Shown: one piece after another, positions 25,726 through 33,816 of the stretch | How the letters are laid out: the number at the start of each line of letters is the position of its first letter | Numbering within the stretch: the first letter of the stretch is position 1 | NCBI GenBank assembly: GCA_023443225.1 | Contig: JAEZVF010000008.1 | Span: 25,150-89,149, forward strand | Length of the DNA stretch: 64,000 nucleotides | From: Bacillota bacterium | GTDB lineage: Bacteria > Bacillota > Clostridia > Lachnospirales > Lachnospiraceae | Direction: 5' to 3' | Notes under the pieces: generated by a model | The model's input: only the letters and a program-made list of their open reading frames with translations | Told to the model about the DNA's origin: nothing | The model's database searches: none | Position numbers and translations under genes: made by a program

Positions 25726-27156
25726 ATGACGACACAAAGTATATCAACACAAGCCACAGAGTTTCTTGCTTCATCAAAGTCAAGTAAGTCAAGTTCTGAA
25801 AAACAAAGTGGTATCGGCAGTAGTTTTAGCAATGTAATGGACAATAGTTTGAAATCTCAAGAGAAAGCTGTCCACACAAAAGGCAGCAAAATAGAAAATA
25901 GAACAAGTAATGATTTACAGAAGAAGCAAAGTGTTGAGGAACCGGCAGATTATACACCGCTACATAGAAAAGCACAATCGGTAGATTCAGACAGTAAGTC
26001 CGCAGACAAGGTTAAGGATGACATAGCAAATGCAGATTTACAGTCAAAGCTAGACAAAGTTTCAGAAACGATTGAAAACACAGTAAAATCTACACTTGAT
26101 ATATCTCAAGAAGAGTTTGATGAAATTATGGCTACACTTGGTTTCACTATGCTTGATCTTTTAAATGTGGATAATCTGAAGCAGTTAGTTTTGCATGTGA
26201 ATGATTCTAATGATATTACAGCAGTATTGACGGATGAGAATCTTGCAAATCAATTACAAAATCTATTGCAAAAAATAGAAGAGCTGCAATTAGACCAGTC
26301 TTTTCTGCTGACAGATGAAGAACTAGCCATATTGATGAAGAACTATCAAAGGGAAGATGCTTCTGTTGATTCAAAGTCAATTGGACTGGAAAATCTTAGC
26401 CAGGGCCTAGAATTAAATGAATCAGAATTTGCCGGAACTCTAGTACAAGAAAGCAGTGAAAGCGTAGGAAAATTTACGGAAACAATGGATAAGACGGATG
26501 CCGAGAGTGTCTACAGCCATGAAAAAGAGATTTCATTGGAAGTACACAAACTGACAGAATCTGACATGAAAAACAGTACTATGGATCAGGGTAAATCAGG
26601 TGAAAAGGATACTGATATTGAGATGCCAACTCAGCTTGAATCATTTATGAACAATTTGACAGCTTTAGGTAAGAACGATGTCTTGAACTTTACCGATACG
26701 ATTGCAAATGCTAGACAGATGCATGAGATTACAAATCAGATTGTGGAGCAGATTAAAGTACTGATTAAGCCAGATATGACATCTATGGAATTACAGTTAA
26801 ATCCAGAACACCTGGGAAAAATCAGTCTTTCTCTAAATGAAAAAGATGGAGTCATAACTGCTCAATTTACTACACAGACACAAATAGCAAAAGAGGCGAT
26901 TGAAGGTCAGTTGCAGTTTTTACGTGACAACCTGAATAATCAAGGGCTTAAAGTAGAATCTATTGAAGTTGCTATAGCAGAGTATAACTTTGATCAAAGT
27001 AATCAAGCAGCTTCGGAAGAAAGTAATCAGAACCACCCACAAGGACGCCATAATTTTAAGAACGATGCAGAATTATTTACTACCCAGTCAGATAATGAAA
27101 GCAGCCCATCGGAACATATGGAACTTAGTGGAAGCCAAATTGATTATACTGCTTAA
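25726..27156 (+). CDS. fliK: Flagellar hook-length control protein FliK
   Basis: Secreted molecular ruler that switches export specificity when the hook is complete. It has 476 residues. The N-terminal and middle parts are Ser/Glu/Asp-rich and low in conservation. The C-terminal FliK domain (about residues 330-440) contains MTSMELQLNPEHLGKISLSL and QTQIAKEAIEGQLQFLRDNLNNQGL, the export-switch core. ATG 25726 is eight bases after AAGGAGG; an upstream in-frame start at 25675 lies in the hairpin. The order fliK-flgD is as expected. Confidence 0.92.
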   Translation: MTTQSISTQATEFLASSKSSKSSSEKQSGIGSSFSNVMDNSLKSQEKAVHTKGSKIENRTSNDLQKKQSVEEPADYTPLHRKAQSVDSDSKSADKVKDDIANADLQSKLDKVSETIENTVKSTLDISQEEFDEIMATLGFTMLDLLNVDNLKQLVLHVNDSNDITAVLTDENLANQLQNLLQKIEELQLDQSFLLTDEELAILMKNYQREDASVDSKSIGLENLSQGLELNESEFAGTLVQESSESVGKFTETMDKTDAESVYSHEKEISLEVHKLTESDMKNSTMDQGKSGEKDTDIEMPTQLESFMNNLTALGKNDVLNFTDTIANARQMHEITNQIVEQIKVLIKPDMTSMELQLNPEHLGKISLSLNEKDGVITAQFTTQTQIAKEAIEGQLQFLRDNLNNQGLKVESIEVAIAEYNFDQSNQAASEESNQNHPQGRHNFKNDAELFTTQSDNESSPSEHMELSGSQIDYTA

Positions 27157-27177
27157 TAATTAAGAAAGGAGAGAAAT

Positions 27178-28224
27178 ATGAGTGAATTAGTACAAGGTGT
27201 AAAAGATGGGAAAATAGTAGAAAACGCATCATCACAGAAAAAAGCCACGAAATCAACTTCTGGAACCAGCGAGTTAGGAAAAGATGCTTTTTTACAACTA
27301 TTAGTTACACAGATGAAATATCAGGATCCATTAAATCCAAATACGGATACTCAATTTGTTGCACAGTTAGCAACCTTTTCGCAATTGGAACAAATGCAGA
27401 ATCTAAGTAAGACATCTACGAATTCACAGGCATTTAGTCTTGTGGGAAGAGACGTAGTCATAAAGGCGGAAGATGGCTCTGGAGGAATTAATTATAAGAG
27501 TGGAATGGTGGATTTTGTAACTATGTCGGCTGGAGAAGCAAAGCTTTCTGTCGGTGGAAACCTCTATTCTTTAGATCAATTATATGAAGTAATTGATGGT
27601 ACATATTTAATTCAACAGGGACTGCCTGGCATTGAAAAAGCTACAAAAGTTGATTATGATCTTGGAGAGCCAAAGGATATTACCTTTACGGTGAAACTTG
27701 GAGAAAGTCCGACCCAGGCAACTAAAGTTGCTGTATATCTGAATGGTAAAGTGCTGGATGATAAGTATATAACCTTAAAAGGGAATACAGTTACGATCAA
27801 TAAGGATGCTTTAGTGGATTTAGAGGTTGGTTCCTATAAGGCAACAATCGGATTTAATGATTCCTTACTTACAACAGTATCAGATAAGCTAACGGTTCAA
27901 GTAAAGAATTCAAAGTATGGATATCCAGGGATTACAAAATCTACAACAGCGGAGTTTGATCTAACGAAGCCACAGGATATAAGTTTTGCGGTAAGTATGG
28001 GAGAGAGTCCGAACCAAGCAACTAAGGTTTCGGTATATGTTAACGGCAGCGAATTGAGTCCAGAACATATTACCTTAAAGGACAATACTGTTACAATCAG
28101 TAAGGATGCTCTTAGCAGTTTGGAAGTAGGTTCTTATAAAGCCAGCGTTAAATTTAATGATTCCTCACTTACGACAGTAGACAATAAGTTAACGATTCAG
28201 GTGAAAGAATCAGAGGTAAAATAA
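27178..28224 (+). CDS. flgD: Hook-capping protein FlgD with tandem Ig-like (X2-type) extension
   Basis: Secreted scaffold that caps the growing hook. Residues 1-90 are a normal FlgD N-terminus with GKDAFLQLLVTQMKYQDPLNP and DTQFVAQLATFSQLEQM, followed by a short core to about 150. The rest is unusual: two tandem copies with an exact 100-residue period (151-250 and 251-348). Each carries FDLxxPxDIxFxV, ATKVxVYxNG, ITLKxNTVTIxKDAL and LEVGSYKA. The pattern resembles X2/Ig-like modules known from clostridial cellulosomal and cell-surface proteins. Total length is 348, against about 140-260 for usual FlgD. Domain identity is inference. Confidence 0.9.
   Translation: MSELVQGVKDGKIVENASSQKKATKSTSGTSELGKDAFLQLLVTQMKYQDPLNPNTDTQFVAQLATFSQLEQMQNLSKTSTNSQAFSLVGRDVVIKAEDGSGGINYKSGMVDFVTMSAGEAKLSVGGNLYSLDQLYEVIDGTYLIQQGLPGIEKATKVDYDLGEPKDITFTVKLGESPTQATKVAVYLNGKVLDDKYITLKGNTVTINKDALVDLEVGSYKATIGFNDSLLTTVSDKLTVQVKNSKYGYPGITKSTTAEFDLTKPQDISFAVSMGESPNQATKVSVYVNGSELSPEHITLKDNTVTISKDALSSLEVGSYKASVKFNDSSLTTVDNKLTIQVKESEVK
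27628..28221 (+). repeat. Two tandem 300-bp coding repeats in flgD
   Basis: Bases 27628-27927 and 27928-28221 encode aligned 100- and 98-residue units without gaps. DNA identity is visible in blocks such as GAGAGTCCGA and ACTAAGGTT/ACTAAAGTT. They reflect an older internal duplication, since many codons have diverged. Confidence 0.85.
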
Positions 28225-28258
28225 GACAGCTTTCATAAGCAGTCAGACAGGAGTTACT

Positions 28259-28660
28259 ATGAATCATATTACACAAACAAATTTCACCTCCATTGAGCGA
28301 ATGACTGGGCAACTACTTAAGAATAAGTGTGTGAATAAGAATTCGGTTGCTGAAGACAAGAATCTATCATTTCATGACATATTGCAAAGCAAGCAAGAAT
28401 CTGTAGAAACCTCTTATCTTAAGTTTTCAAAACATGCAAATGAAAGACTAGCTAGCAGGAATATTGATCTGTCCAAGACACAGTTAGAGAGACTTGAAAA
28501 TGGTGCCAAGAAAGCTCAAGAAAAGGGAATCAATGAGTCCTTGGTTATGGTTGATAACATTGCATTTATAGTAAATGTTAAGAACAATACGGTTGTTACA
28601 GCGGTCAATGACAGTGAGGACAAGATATTTACAAATATTGATGGTGCCGTAATTATTTAA
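28259..28660 (+). CDS. Flagellar operon protein, TIGR02530 type
   Basis: A 133-residue soluble protein. Its C-terminal two-thirds (from about residue 55) match the conserved flagellar operon family found between flgD and flgE in Firmicutes and spirochaetes: FSKHANERLASRNIDLS, then VMVDNIAFIVNVKNNTVVTAV and the end TNIDGAVII. No biochemical role is known; a hook-assembly function is suggested by position only. AGGAG precedes the ATG. Confidence 0.85.
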   Translation: MNHITQTNFTSIERMTGQLLKNKCVNKNSVAEDKNLSFHDILQSKQESVETSYLKFSKHANERLASRNIDLSKTQLERLENGAKKAQEKGINESLVMVDNIAFIVNVKNNTVVTAVNDSEDKIFTNIDGAVII

Positions 28661-28746
28661 TTCATATGCTGGACCTAATGGAAGCATATAACCCTTGAAT
28701 GACAGATGGGGTTTTTACAGGCATACAGTTTAGGAGGATTTTCATT

Positions 28747-30222
28747 ATGATGAGATCATTGTATTCTGGTGTATCCGGGTTAAGAGTTCACCAGACAAAA
28801 ATGGATGTTATTGGTAACAATATCGCCAATGTCAACACAGTAGGTTTTAAATCTAGTTCTGTAAATTTTTCAGATGTATTCTATCAGACGACACAAAGTG
28901 CATCTGGACCGAATGAAGCAACTGGAGCAGCTGGTCAAAATGCGATGCAGATTGGACTTGGTTCCTCTGTAGCATCTATTACAGCGGCAATTACACAAAC
29001 CGGTGGTTCCCAAAGAACCGACAATCCCTTTGACGTAATGATTAACGGGGACGCTTTTTTCATAGTGAACAGCGGTGGAACGAATTATTTTACAAAAGCA
29101 GGTGCGTTTAACATCGATGCAAACGGTACTTTATGTACTTCTACCGGTGCTACGGTTATGGGTTGGGGTGTAGATGATAAAGATCCAACAAAAACAGTAG
29201 CTGCAGAGGTAAAACCATTACAAGTTATGTCTGCTAAAAATTTATTTTCTCCACCAGTGGCTACAACAAATGCTACCGTTACTGGTAATATTGATAATCA
29301 GGATACTCAGATTCAAGCAGGTGCTACAGGAAGACCGGTAAGTGTTAATTTCTATGATAATACCGGGCATAGCTATACTGCAGAATTAAATGTAATCATG
29401 GGAACAAAGAATGATGAATTCCATGTTACAGTAAATGATATTACCGACTCCAACAGTCAATCCATCTTTTCTAAGAAGAGTATTGATGCTGCAACCGGTA
29501 AGGAAACCTATGGGGCATCCGCAATAACAACTTTTACCTTTGGTGGACTTACTTACACTGTTGCAGCTGCCGACATCAATAAGGAAACCGGCAAAGTTAA
29601 TTTAAAACAGCCGACCACAGGTTTTCCGACAATCAAGTTTGATGCTGCAAACGGTAAATTTACGGGTGTAACTCCAGATGTTACTGATGCAAAAGATAGT
29701 TTCGTTTTAGACATTTCTGCTTCACCAGATCCATTCCCTAAACTAGCAGTAGATTTTTCCACTGTTACTATGTATGGAAAAAGCAGCAGTGGTGCTTCAA
29801 CCGGAACTTCCTTGTCATCGGATAGGGGAAACAAAGATAGTATTGGTAAGGGTAAAAAAGTTGGTAACTTGTCTGGTATAAATATTGATAATGCTGGAAA
29901 AATCTTTGGTATTTATGATAATGGTGATAAGATACTATTAGGTCAAATTGCAACCGCATCTTTTGCAAATCCTGCAGGCCTTGAATCCGTTGGTAACAGC
30001 ATGTTCGCTGAAACGCAAAACTCTGGTGAGTTCGATGGTATCGGTCAGGATATTTCTGCAAACGGTGGTAAGTTTACAACGGGCGTTCTGGAAATGTCAA
30101 ATGTAGATTTGTCAGCACAATTTACAGAGATGATTACAACCCAGAGAGGTTTTCAGGCTAATTCAAGAATCATCACTACCTCGGATACATTATTAGAAGA
30201 ACTTATTAATTTGAAACGTTAA
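28747..30222 (+). CDS. flgE: Flagellar hook protein FlgE
   Basis: Main hook subunit, secreted and polymerised under FlgD. The N-terminal MRSLYSGVSGLRVHQTKMD and GNNIANVNTVGFKSS and the C-terminal MITTQRGFQANSRIITTSDTLLEELINLKR are the conserved D0 ends. The central part (about residues 150-400) is a Gly/Thr/Ser-rich variable exposed region, making the protein (491 residues) larger than Salmonella FlgE. AGGAGG lies nine bases before ATG 28747; ATG 28750 is also possible. The earlier in-frame start at 28699 lacks a ribosome site. Confidence 0.95.
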   Translation: MMRSLYSGVSGLRVHQTKMDVIGNNIANVNTVGFKSSSVNFSDVFYQTTQSASGPNEATGAAGQNAMQIGLGSSVASITAAITQTGGSQRTDNPFDVMINGDAFFIVNSGGTNYFTKAGAFNIDANGTLCTSTGATVMGWGVDDKDPTKTVAAEVKPLQVMSAKNLFSPPVATTNATVTGNIDNQDTQIQAGATGRPVSVNFYDNTGHSYTAELNVIMGTKNDEFHVTVNDITDSNSQSIFSKKSIDAATGKETYGASAITTFTFGGLTYTVAAADINKETGKVNLKQPTTGFPTIKFDAANGKFTGVTPDVTDAKDSFVLDISASPDPFPKLAVDFSTVTMYGKSSSGASTGTSLSSDRGNKDSIGKGKKVGNLSGINIDNAGKIFGIYDNGDKILLGQIATASFANPAGLESVGNSMFAETQNSGEFDGIGQDISANGGKFTTGVLEMSNVDLSAQFTEMITTQRGFQANSRIITTSDTLLEELINLKR

Positions 30223-30242
30223 TAGATAATACATAGGAATCA

Positions 30243-30283
30243 ACCTGCGGTATAGTATTTGATATCAAATTTATACCGCAGGT
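30243..30283 (+). promoter_or_regulatory. Strong 12-bp hairpin between flgE and flbD
   Basis: ACCTGCGGTATA (30243-30254) pairs perfectly with TATACCGCAGGT (30272-30283). The enclosed ATTTGATATCAAAT (30257-30270) is itself a perfect palindrome, extending the stem. No U-run follows. It could be an mRNA processing or stability barrier that raises flgE transcript level relative to downstream genes. Confidence 0.6.
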
Positions 30284-30345
30284 ATAACCAAAACTTGTAT
30301 GCTAGATAGAGTAGCATAAGAACTTCATTTTGTGGAGGAACATTT

Positions 30346-30534
30346 ATGATAGATGTTACGAAAATGAATAATATCAGTATTACAATTAATGACGATTTAA
30401 TTGAAACAATTGAAGAAACACCAGATACAGTAATTACGCTAACTACAGGTAAAAAGATTATTGTAAAAGAATCTCGGTTAGAGATTATTAATTTAGTAAA
30501 GACCTATAAGAAAGAATTATATAAAATGAATTAA
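30346..30534 (+). CDS. flbD: Flagellar protein FlbD/SwrD
   Basis: A 62-residue cytoplasmic protein found between flgE and motA in Firmicutes. It has the family pattern IDVTKMNN...ETIEETPDTVITLTTGKKIIVKES. The Bacillus homologue SwrD is reported to raise flagellar motor power for swarming; the mechanism is unknown. TGGAGGAAC precedes the ATG. Confidence 0.9.
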   Translation: MIDVTKMNNISITINDDLIETIEETPDTVITLTTGKKIIVKESRLEIINLVKTYKKELYKMN

Positions 30535-30570
30535 GATATACAAAAGACTAATGTTAGGTGGGTGACTATT

Positions 30571-31386
30571 TTGAATATTTCGTCAATAATAGGTTTAATA
30601 GCAGGTTTTGTATTAATGTTATTCGGTATTACTTTTGTAATGACCACGAAGAGCTTTGATGTTAGCTTGCTTGTGAATTTCTGGGACATTCCCTCTATTT
30701 TGATTACTTTTGGCGGTTCGTTTACCTGTATGATGACCATGTCGCCAAACTTGAAAACTTACATAGAACAACTGGCATCTTTTAAGATTATATTAAAGGC
30801 ACCTGTTTATAACGATGTTGAGACGATCAAAAGTATCATTGCTCTATCTAATGTTGCCAGAAAAGAAGGTCTTTTAGCATTGGAAGAAACTGCAAATGGA
30901 ATTGAAGATGACTTCTTAAAGAAAGGAATTTTGTTAATTGTAGACGGTACTGATCCGGAATTGGTACGAAGTATTCTTGAAACAGAGTTAAACTGCATCG
31001 AGGCAAGGCACAATGATACCATTGGATTTTGGGACAAATTATCCGCCATGGGTCCTGCGTGGGGTATGATTGGAACGCTGATAGGGTTAGTTAACATGCT
31101 TAAGGATTTAAATGATGTTGCCACCATTGGTCCTAATATGGCTGTTGCTTTAATAACCACATTTTACGGTTCCGTTCTCGCAAACTGGCTCTGTATTCCC
31201 GTTGTTAACAAGTTAAAGGACATCAATGGTTCTGAAATTATGATGAAAGAGGTTGTAGTTGAAGGACTTTTATCCATACAGGCTGGAGAGAATCCAAGAG
31301 TTATTGAAGAAAAGCTGAAATCATTCTTAAAGCCAGCAAGCCGAGCTGAATTTGATCATAATGAGGGTGGTGAAGTAAATGGCTAG
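30571..31386 (+). CDS. motA: Flagellar motor stator protein MotA
   Basis: Proton (or sodium) channel stator subunit with four membrane segments: two near the N-terminus, two at about residues 150-205. KLSAMGPAWGMIGTLIGLVNML and the following TTFYGSVLANWLCIPVVNKL carry the conserved Pro residues. TTG 30571 opens with NISSIIGLIAGF, the usual MotA start, after AGGTGGGTGA. A GTG at 30562 falls inside that site. It has 271 residues and overlaps motB by eight bases. Confidence 0.93.
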   Translation: MNISSIIGLIAGFVLMLFGITFVMTTKSFDVSLLVNFWDIPSILITFGGSFTCMMTMSPNLKTYIEQLASFKIILKAPVYNDVETIKSIIALSNVARKEGLLALEETANGIEDDFLKKGILLIVDGTDPELVRSILETELNCIEARHNDTIGFWDKLSAMGPAWGMIGTLIGLVNMLKDLNDVATIGPNMAVALITTFYGSVLANWLCIPVVNKLKDINGSEIMMKEVVVEGLLSIQAGENPRVIEEKLKSFLKPASRAEFDHNEGGEVNG

Positions 31387-32212
31387 AAAAAAGAAAGGGG
31401 AAGAATCAAGTGCTGGTTCCCCGTGGCTGAATACTTTTGCCGATCTAATGAATCTTTTGTTGTGTTTTTTCGTATTATTATTTGCTGCGTCAACGGTAGA
31501 TGCTGAAAAATATGAGACCATTGCTGCATCGATGGCAAGTAATTTTAGCATTTTTAGTGGTGGTGGCTCTGCATTGGAAGAAGGGTCTTTAATTTCCAAT
31601 GGTGTTAATCAGCTTAATAATCTTGATGAGTATAAAAATAATCTGGGAGAGAACGAAGACGCTAAGGAAGACCCGGAGCAATCCGGTAAGGATTCGTCTA
31701 AATCCATAACATCCACTTCCGATGCCATGGAAGTCTTGCTAGAACAAAAGAAAGAGGCAGCCCTGGAAATGTATGATGATATCGCCAAGATGGCCGAAAA
31801 GGGTAAATTGGATGATATTATTGATATAAGTATTGATCCAAATTATCAGTATATTAAGATTAATTTAAGTGGATCCATATTATTTGATTCTGGTGAAGCA
31901 GACATTAAAGCAGAAGCCTTACCTATTTTGAGCAAGGTTGGTGATATACTAAAGGTATATAAAGATTATCATATTGAATTGGAAGGTCATACAGATAATG
32001 TGCCAATTCACAACAGTAACTACTCCAGTAACAATTGGCTTTCATCAGCAAGAGCTCTGAATGCTGCGATGTATCTGGTAGATAAGAAGGGTTTGAATCC
32101 TAAGACATTAAGCTGGACAGGCAGAGGGGAATATGACCCGGTAGCAAGCAATGCTACAGTAGACGGAAGAGCGAAAAACCGACGTGTAGAACTAAAAATT
32201 TATAATAAATAA
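31379..32212 (+). CDS. motB: Flagellar motor stator protein MotB
   Basis: Stator subunit anchored to peptidoglycan. WLNTFADLMNLLLCFFVLLFA forms the single membrane helix with the ion-binding Asp22. A Glu/Ser-rich plug/linker region (about 60-130) is followed by an OmpA-like peptidoglycan-binding domain with LEGHTDNVP and NWLSSARALNAAMYL. The length of 277 residues is normal. H+ versus Na+ use cannot be told reliably. Confidence 0.96.
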   Translation: MARKKKGEESSAGSPWLNTFADLMNLLLCFFVLLFAASTVDAEKYETIAASMASNFSIFSGGGSALEEGSLISNGVNQLNNLDEYKNNLGENEDAKEDPEQSGKDSSKSITSTSDAMEVLLEQKKEAALEMYDDIAKMAEKGKLDDIIDISIDPNYQYIKINLSGSILFDSGEADIKAEALPILSKVGDILKVYKDYHIELEGHTDNVPIHNSNYSSNNWLSSARALNAAMYLVDKKGLNPKTLSWTGRGEYDPVASNATVDGRAKNRRVELKIYNK

Positions 32213-32214
32213 TA

Positions 32215-32231
32215 GCGTGCAGCACACGCAG
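32215..32231 (+). repeat. GC-rich hairpin, copy 2 of a repeated intra-operon element
   Basis: GCGTGCAGCACACGCAG shares all stem bases with the copy at 25673-25689. It lies right after the motB stop and its 3' flank leads into the fliL ribosome site (GGGAG). Confidence 0.6.
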
Positions 32232-32244
32232 TTGGGAGCTGGTT

Positions 32245-32763
32245 ATGAAGAAAAATATCTATACAATCTTAATTTTAGCACTACTACTTTTAAATATGAT
32301 ATTAACAGCGGTTATTGTATTTACTGTAGTGCCGACTACCATGAGAACAAACAAATTAATTGCAAAAGTAGCATCCAATATCGACTTAGAGTTGGAATCG
32401 TCTTCTGTAGTAACTCCAGCTGATAAAATTGGCATTCAAGATATTGAGGTATATCAGATACAGGACGATTTAACTATTAGCCTCAAAAAAGGACCAAATG
32501 ATTCAAAGAATCATTATGCTTTGGTATCCGTTTCCTTTTCTATTAACACGAAATCAAAGGATTATGAAACCTTAAAGCCCACGATTGCTAATAACGAAGA
32601 CTTTCTAAAAGAGATTATAATGGATGAGTTTTCCAAATATATGGTGGATGATGTAAAAGAGAACAAAGAGAATATTAAGGATGAAATACTGAAGAGAGTT
32701 CAGGAAAAATTTAATTCTGATTTTATTGTTAGTGTAGCAGTAGGGAAAATGGTCGTAGAATAA
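32245..32763 (+). CDS. fliL: Flagellar basal body-associated protein FliL
   Basis: Single-pass membrane protein with a short cytoplasmic N-terminus, one helix (about residues 5-27) and an extracytoplasmic stomatin-like domain, 172 residues. It supports the stator in several bacteria. Position between motB and fliM and the topology support the call; the C-terminal family core is recognisable (HYALVSVSFSINTKS; ILKRVQEKFNSDFIVSV). GGGAG precedes the ATG. Confidence 0.88.
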   Translation: MKKNIYTILILALLLLNMILTAVIVFTVVPTTMRTNKLIAKVASNIDLELESSSVVTPADKIGIQDIEVYQIQDDLTISLKKGPNDSKNHYALVSVSFSINTKSKDYETLKPTIANNEDFLKEIIMDEFSKYMVDDVKENKENIKDEILKRVQEKFNSDFIVSVAVGKMVVE

Positions 32764-32832
32764 ATTTTTTTGGTGATTTTATTTGAAATATATGCTAATA
32801 TAGTAGATAGGAATACCCGGGAGGTAATGACA

Positions 32833-33810
32833 ATGGGCGACGTCTTGTCTCAAAACGAGATAGACAACCTGCTTAAGGCGTTAAGCAGTGGTGAATTAGA
32901 CGCAGATGAATTTAAAGACAGTGGGGAGAAGTTGGTTAAAAATTACGACTTTGCCAGACCGTCTAAATTCTCAAAAGAGCATCTTAGAACCTTAGAGATA
33001 ATATTTGAACACTATGGAAGATTACTTTCTACAAATTTACCGGCTTATCTACGTAAAAACGTACAAGTCGAGGTAATGAATTCTGAGGCTGTTGCATATG
33101 CTGAGTTTACCAACGCATTATCAAATCCGGTCTTATTAGGAATTGTAGACTTTTCTCCACTCAAAGGGAACATTATTATTGAATTGGCTGATAATCTTGG
33201 ATATGCCATGGTAGACCGAATGTTGGGTGGTGGCGGTGCTCCACTTGAGAAGTCAAGAGACTTTACAGAAATCGAAATGATTATTATTGAAAGAATATTC
33301 AATGTATGCACGAATCTGTTGACAGAACCATGGTCCAATGTTATTGATGTAGAACCAAGACTAATTCGGATTGAGACAAATTCTCAATTTGCACAGATTA
33401 TTGCTCCCAGCGAGATGACCTCCATTGTTACCATGAATATTAAAATTGGTAATGTGGAAGGAATGATGAATGTTTGTCTTCCATATTCCTGTGTTGAAAG
33501 TGTTATTGATAAGTTGAATACCAAGTATTGGTTCTCAACTATGCAGGTTAAGGATGATTCTACATATCAGGATATTATAGAAATTGCGATAGCAAAGGCT
33601 AAGATTCCAATCAAAGCAGTACTGGGTAAAAGTACGATATCTGTAAATGATTTTCTTGGTTTACAAAGGGGAGATATTATTAAGTTAAACAGCAAGGTAG
33701 ACGACGAACTTAATATTTATGTAGGTAATATTAATAAATTTTCAGCGCTACCAGGTGCTTATGCAGATTCGTATGCAGTTAGAATTTCATCAATTATTAG
33801 AGAGGAGTAA
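32833..33810 (+). CDS. fliM: Flagellar motor switch protein FliM
   Basis: C-ring protein that binds CheY-P to set rotation direction. The N-terminal LSQNEIDNLLKAL is the CheY-P binding peptide. The middle domain (about 45-240) is CheC-like with MLGGGGAPLEKSRDFTEIE, and the C-terminal SpoA domain ends near SIIREE. ATG 32833 is eight bases after GGGAGG; in-frame starts from 32770 lack ribosome sites. It has 325 residues. Confidence 0.97.
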   Translation: MGDVLSQNEIDNLLKALSSGELDADEFKDSGEKLVKNYDFARPSKFSKEHLRTLEIIFEHYGRLLSTNLPAYLRKNVQVEVMNSEAVAYAEFTNALSNPVLLGIVDFSPLKGNIIIELADNLGYAMVDRMLGGGGAPLEKSRDFTEIEMIIIERIFNVCTNLLTEPWSNVIDVEPRLIRIETNSQFAQIIAPSEMTSIVTMNIKIGNVEGMMNVCLPYSCVESVIDKLNTKYWFSTMQVKDDSTYQDIIEIAIAKAKIPIKAVLGKSTISVNDFLGLQRGDIIKLNSKVDDELNIYVGNINKFSALPGAYADSYAVRISSIIREE

Positions 33811-33816
33811 CAGTTT

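Noticed and set aside
32217..32423. 68-codon frame overlapping fliL
   Set aside because: It is out of phase with fliL and starts inside a hairpin; fliL has the good ribosome site.
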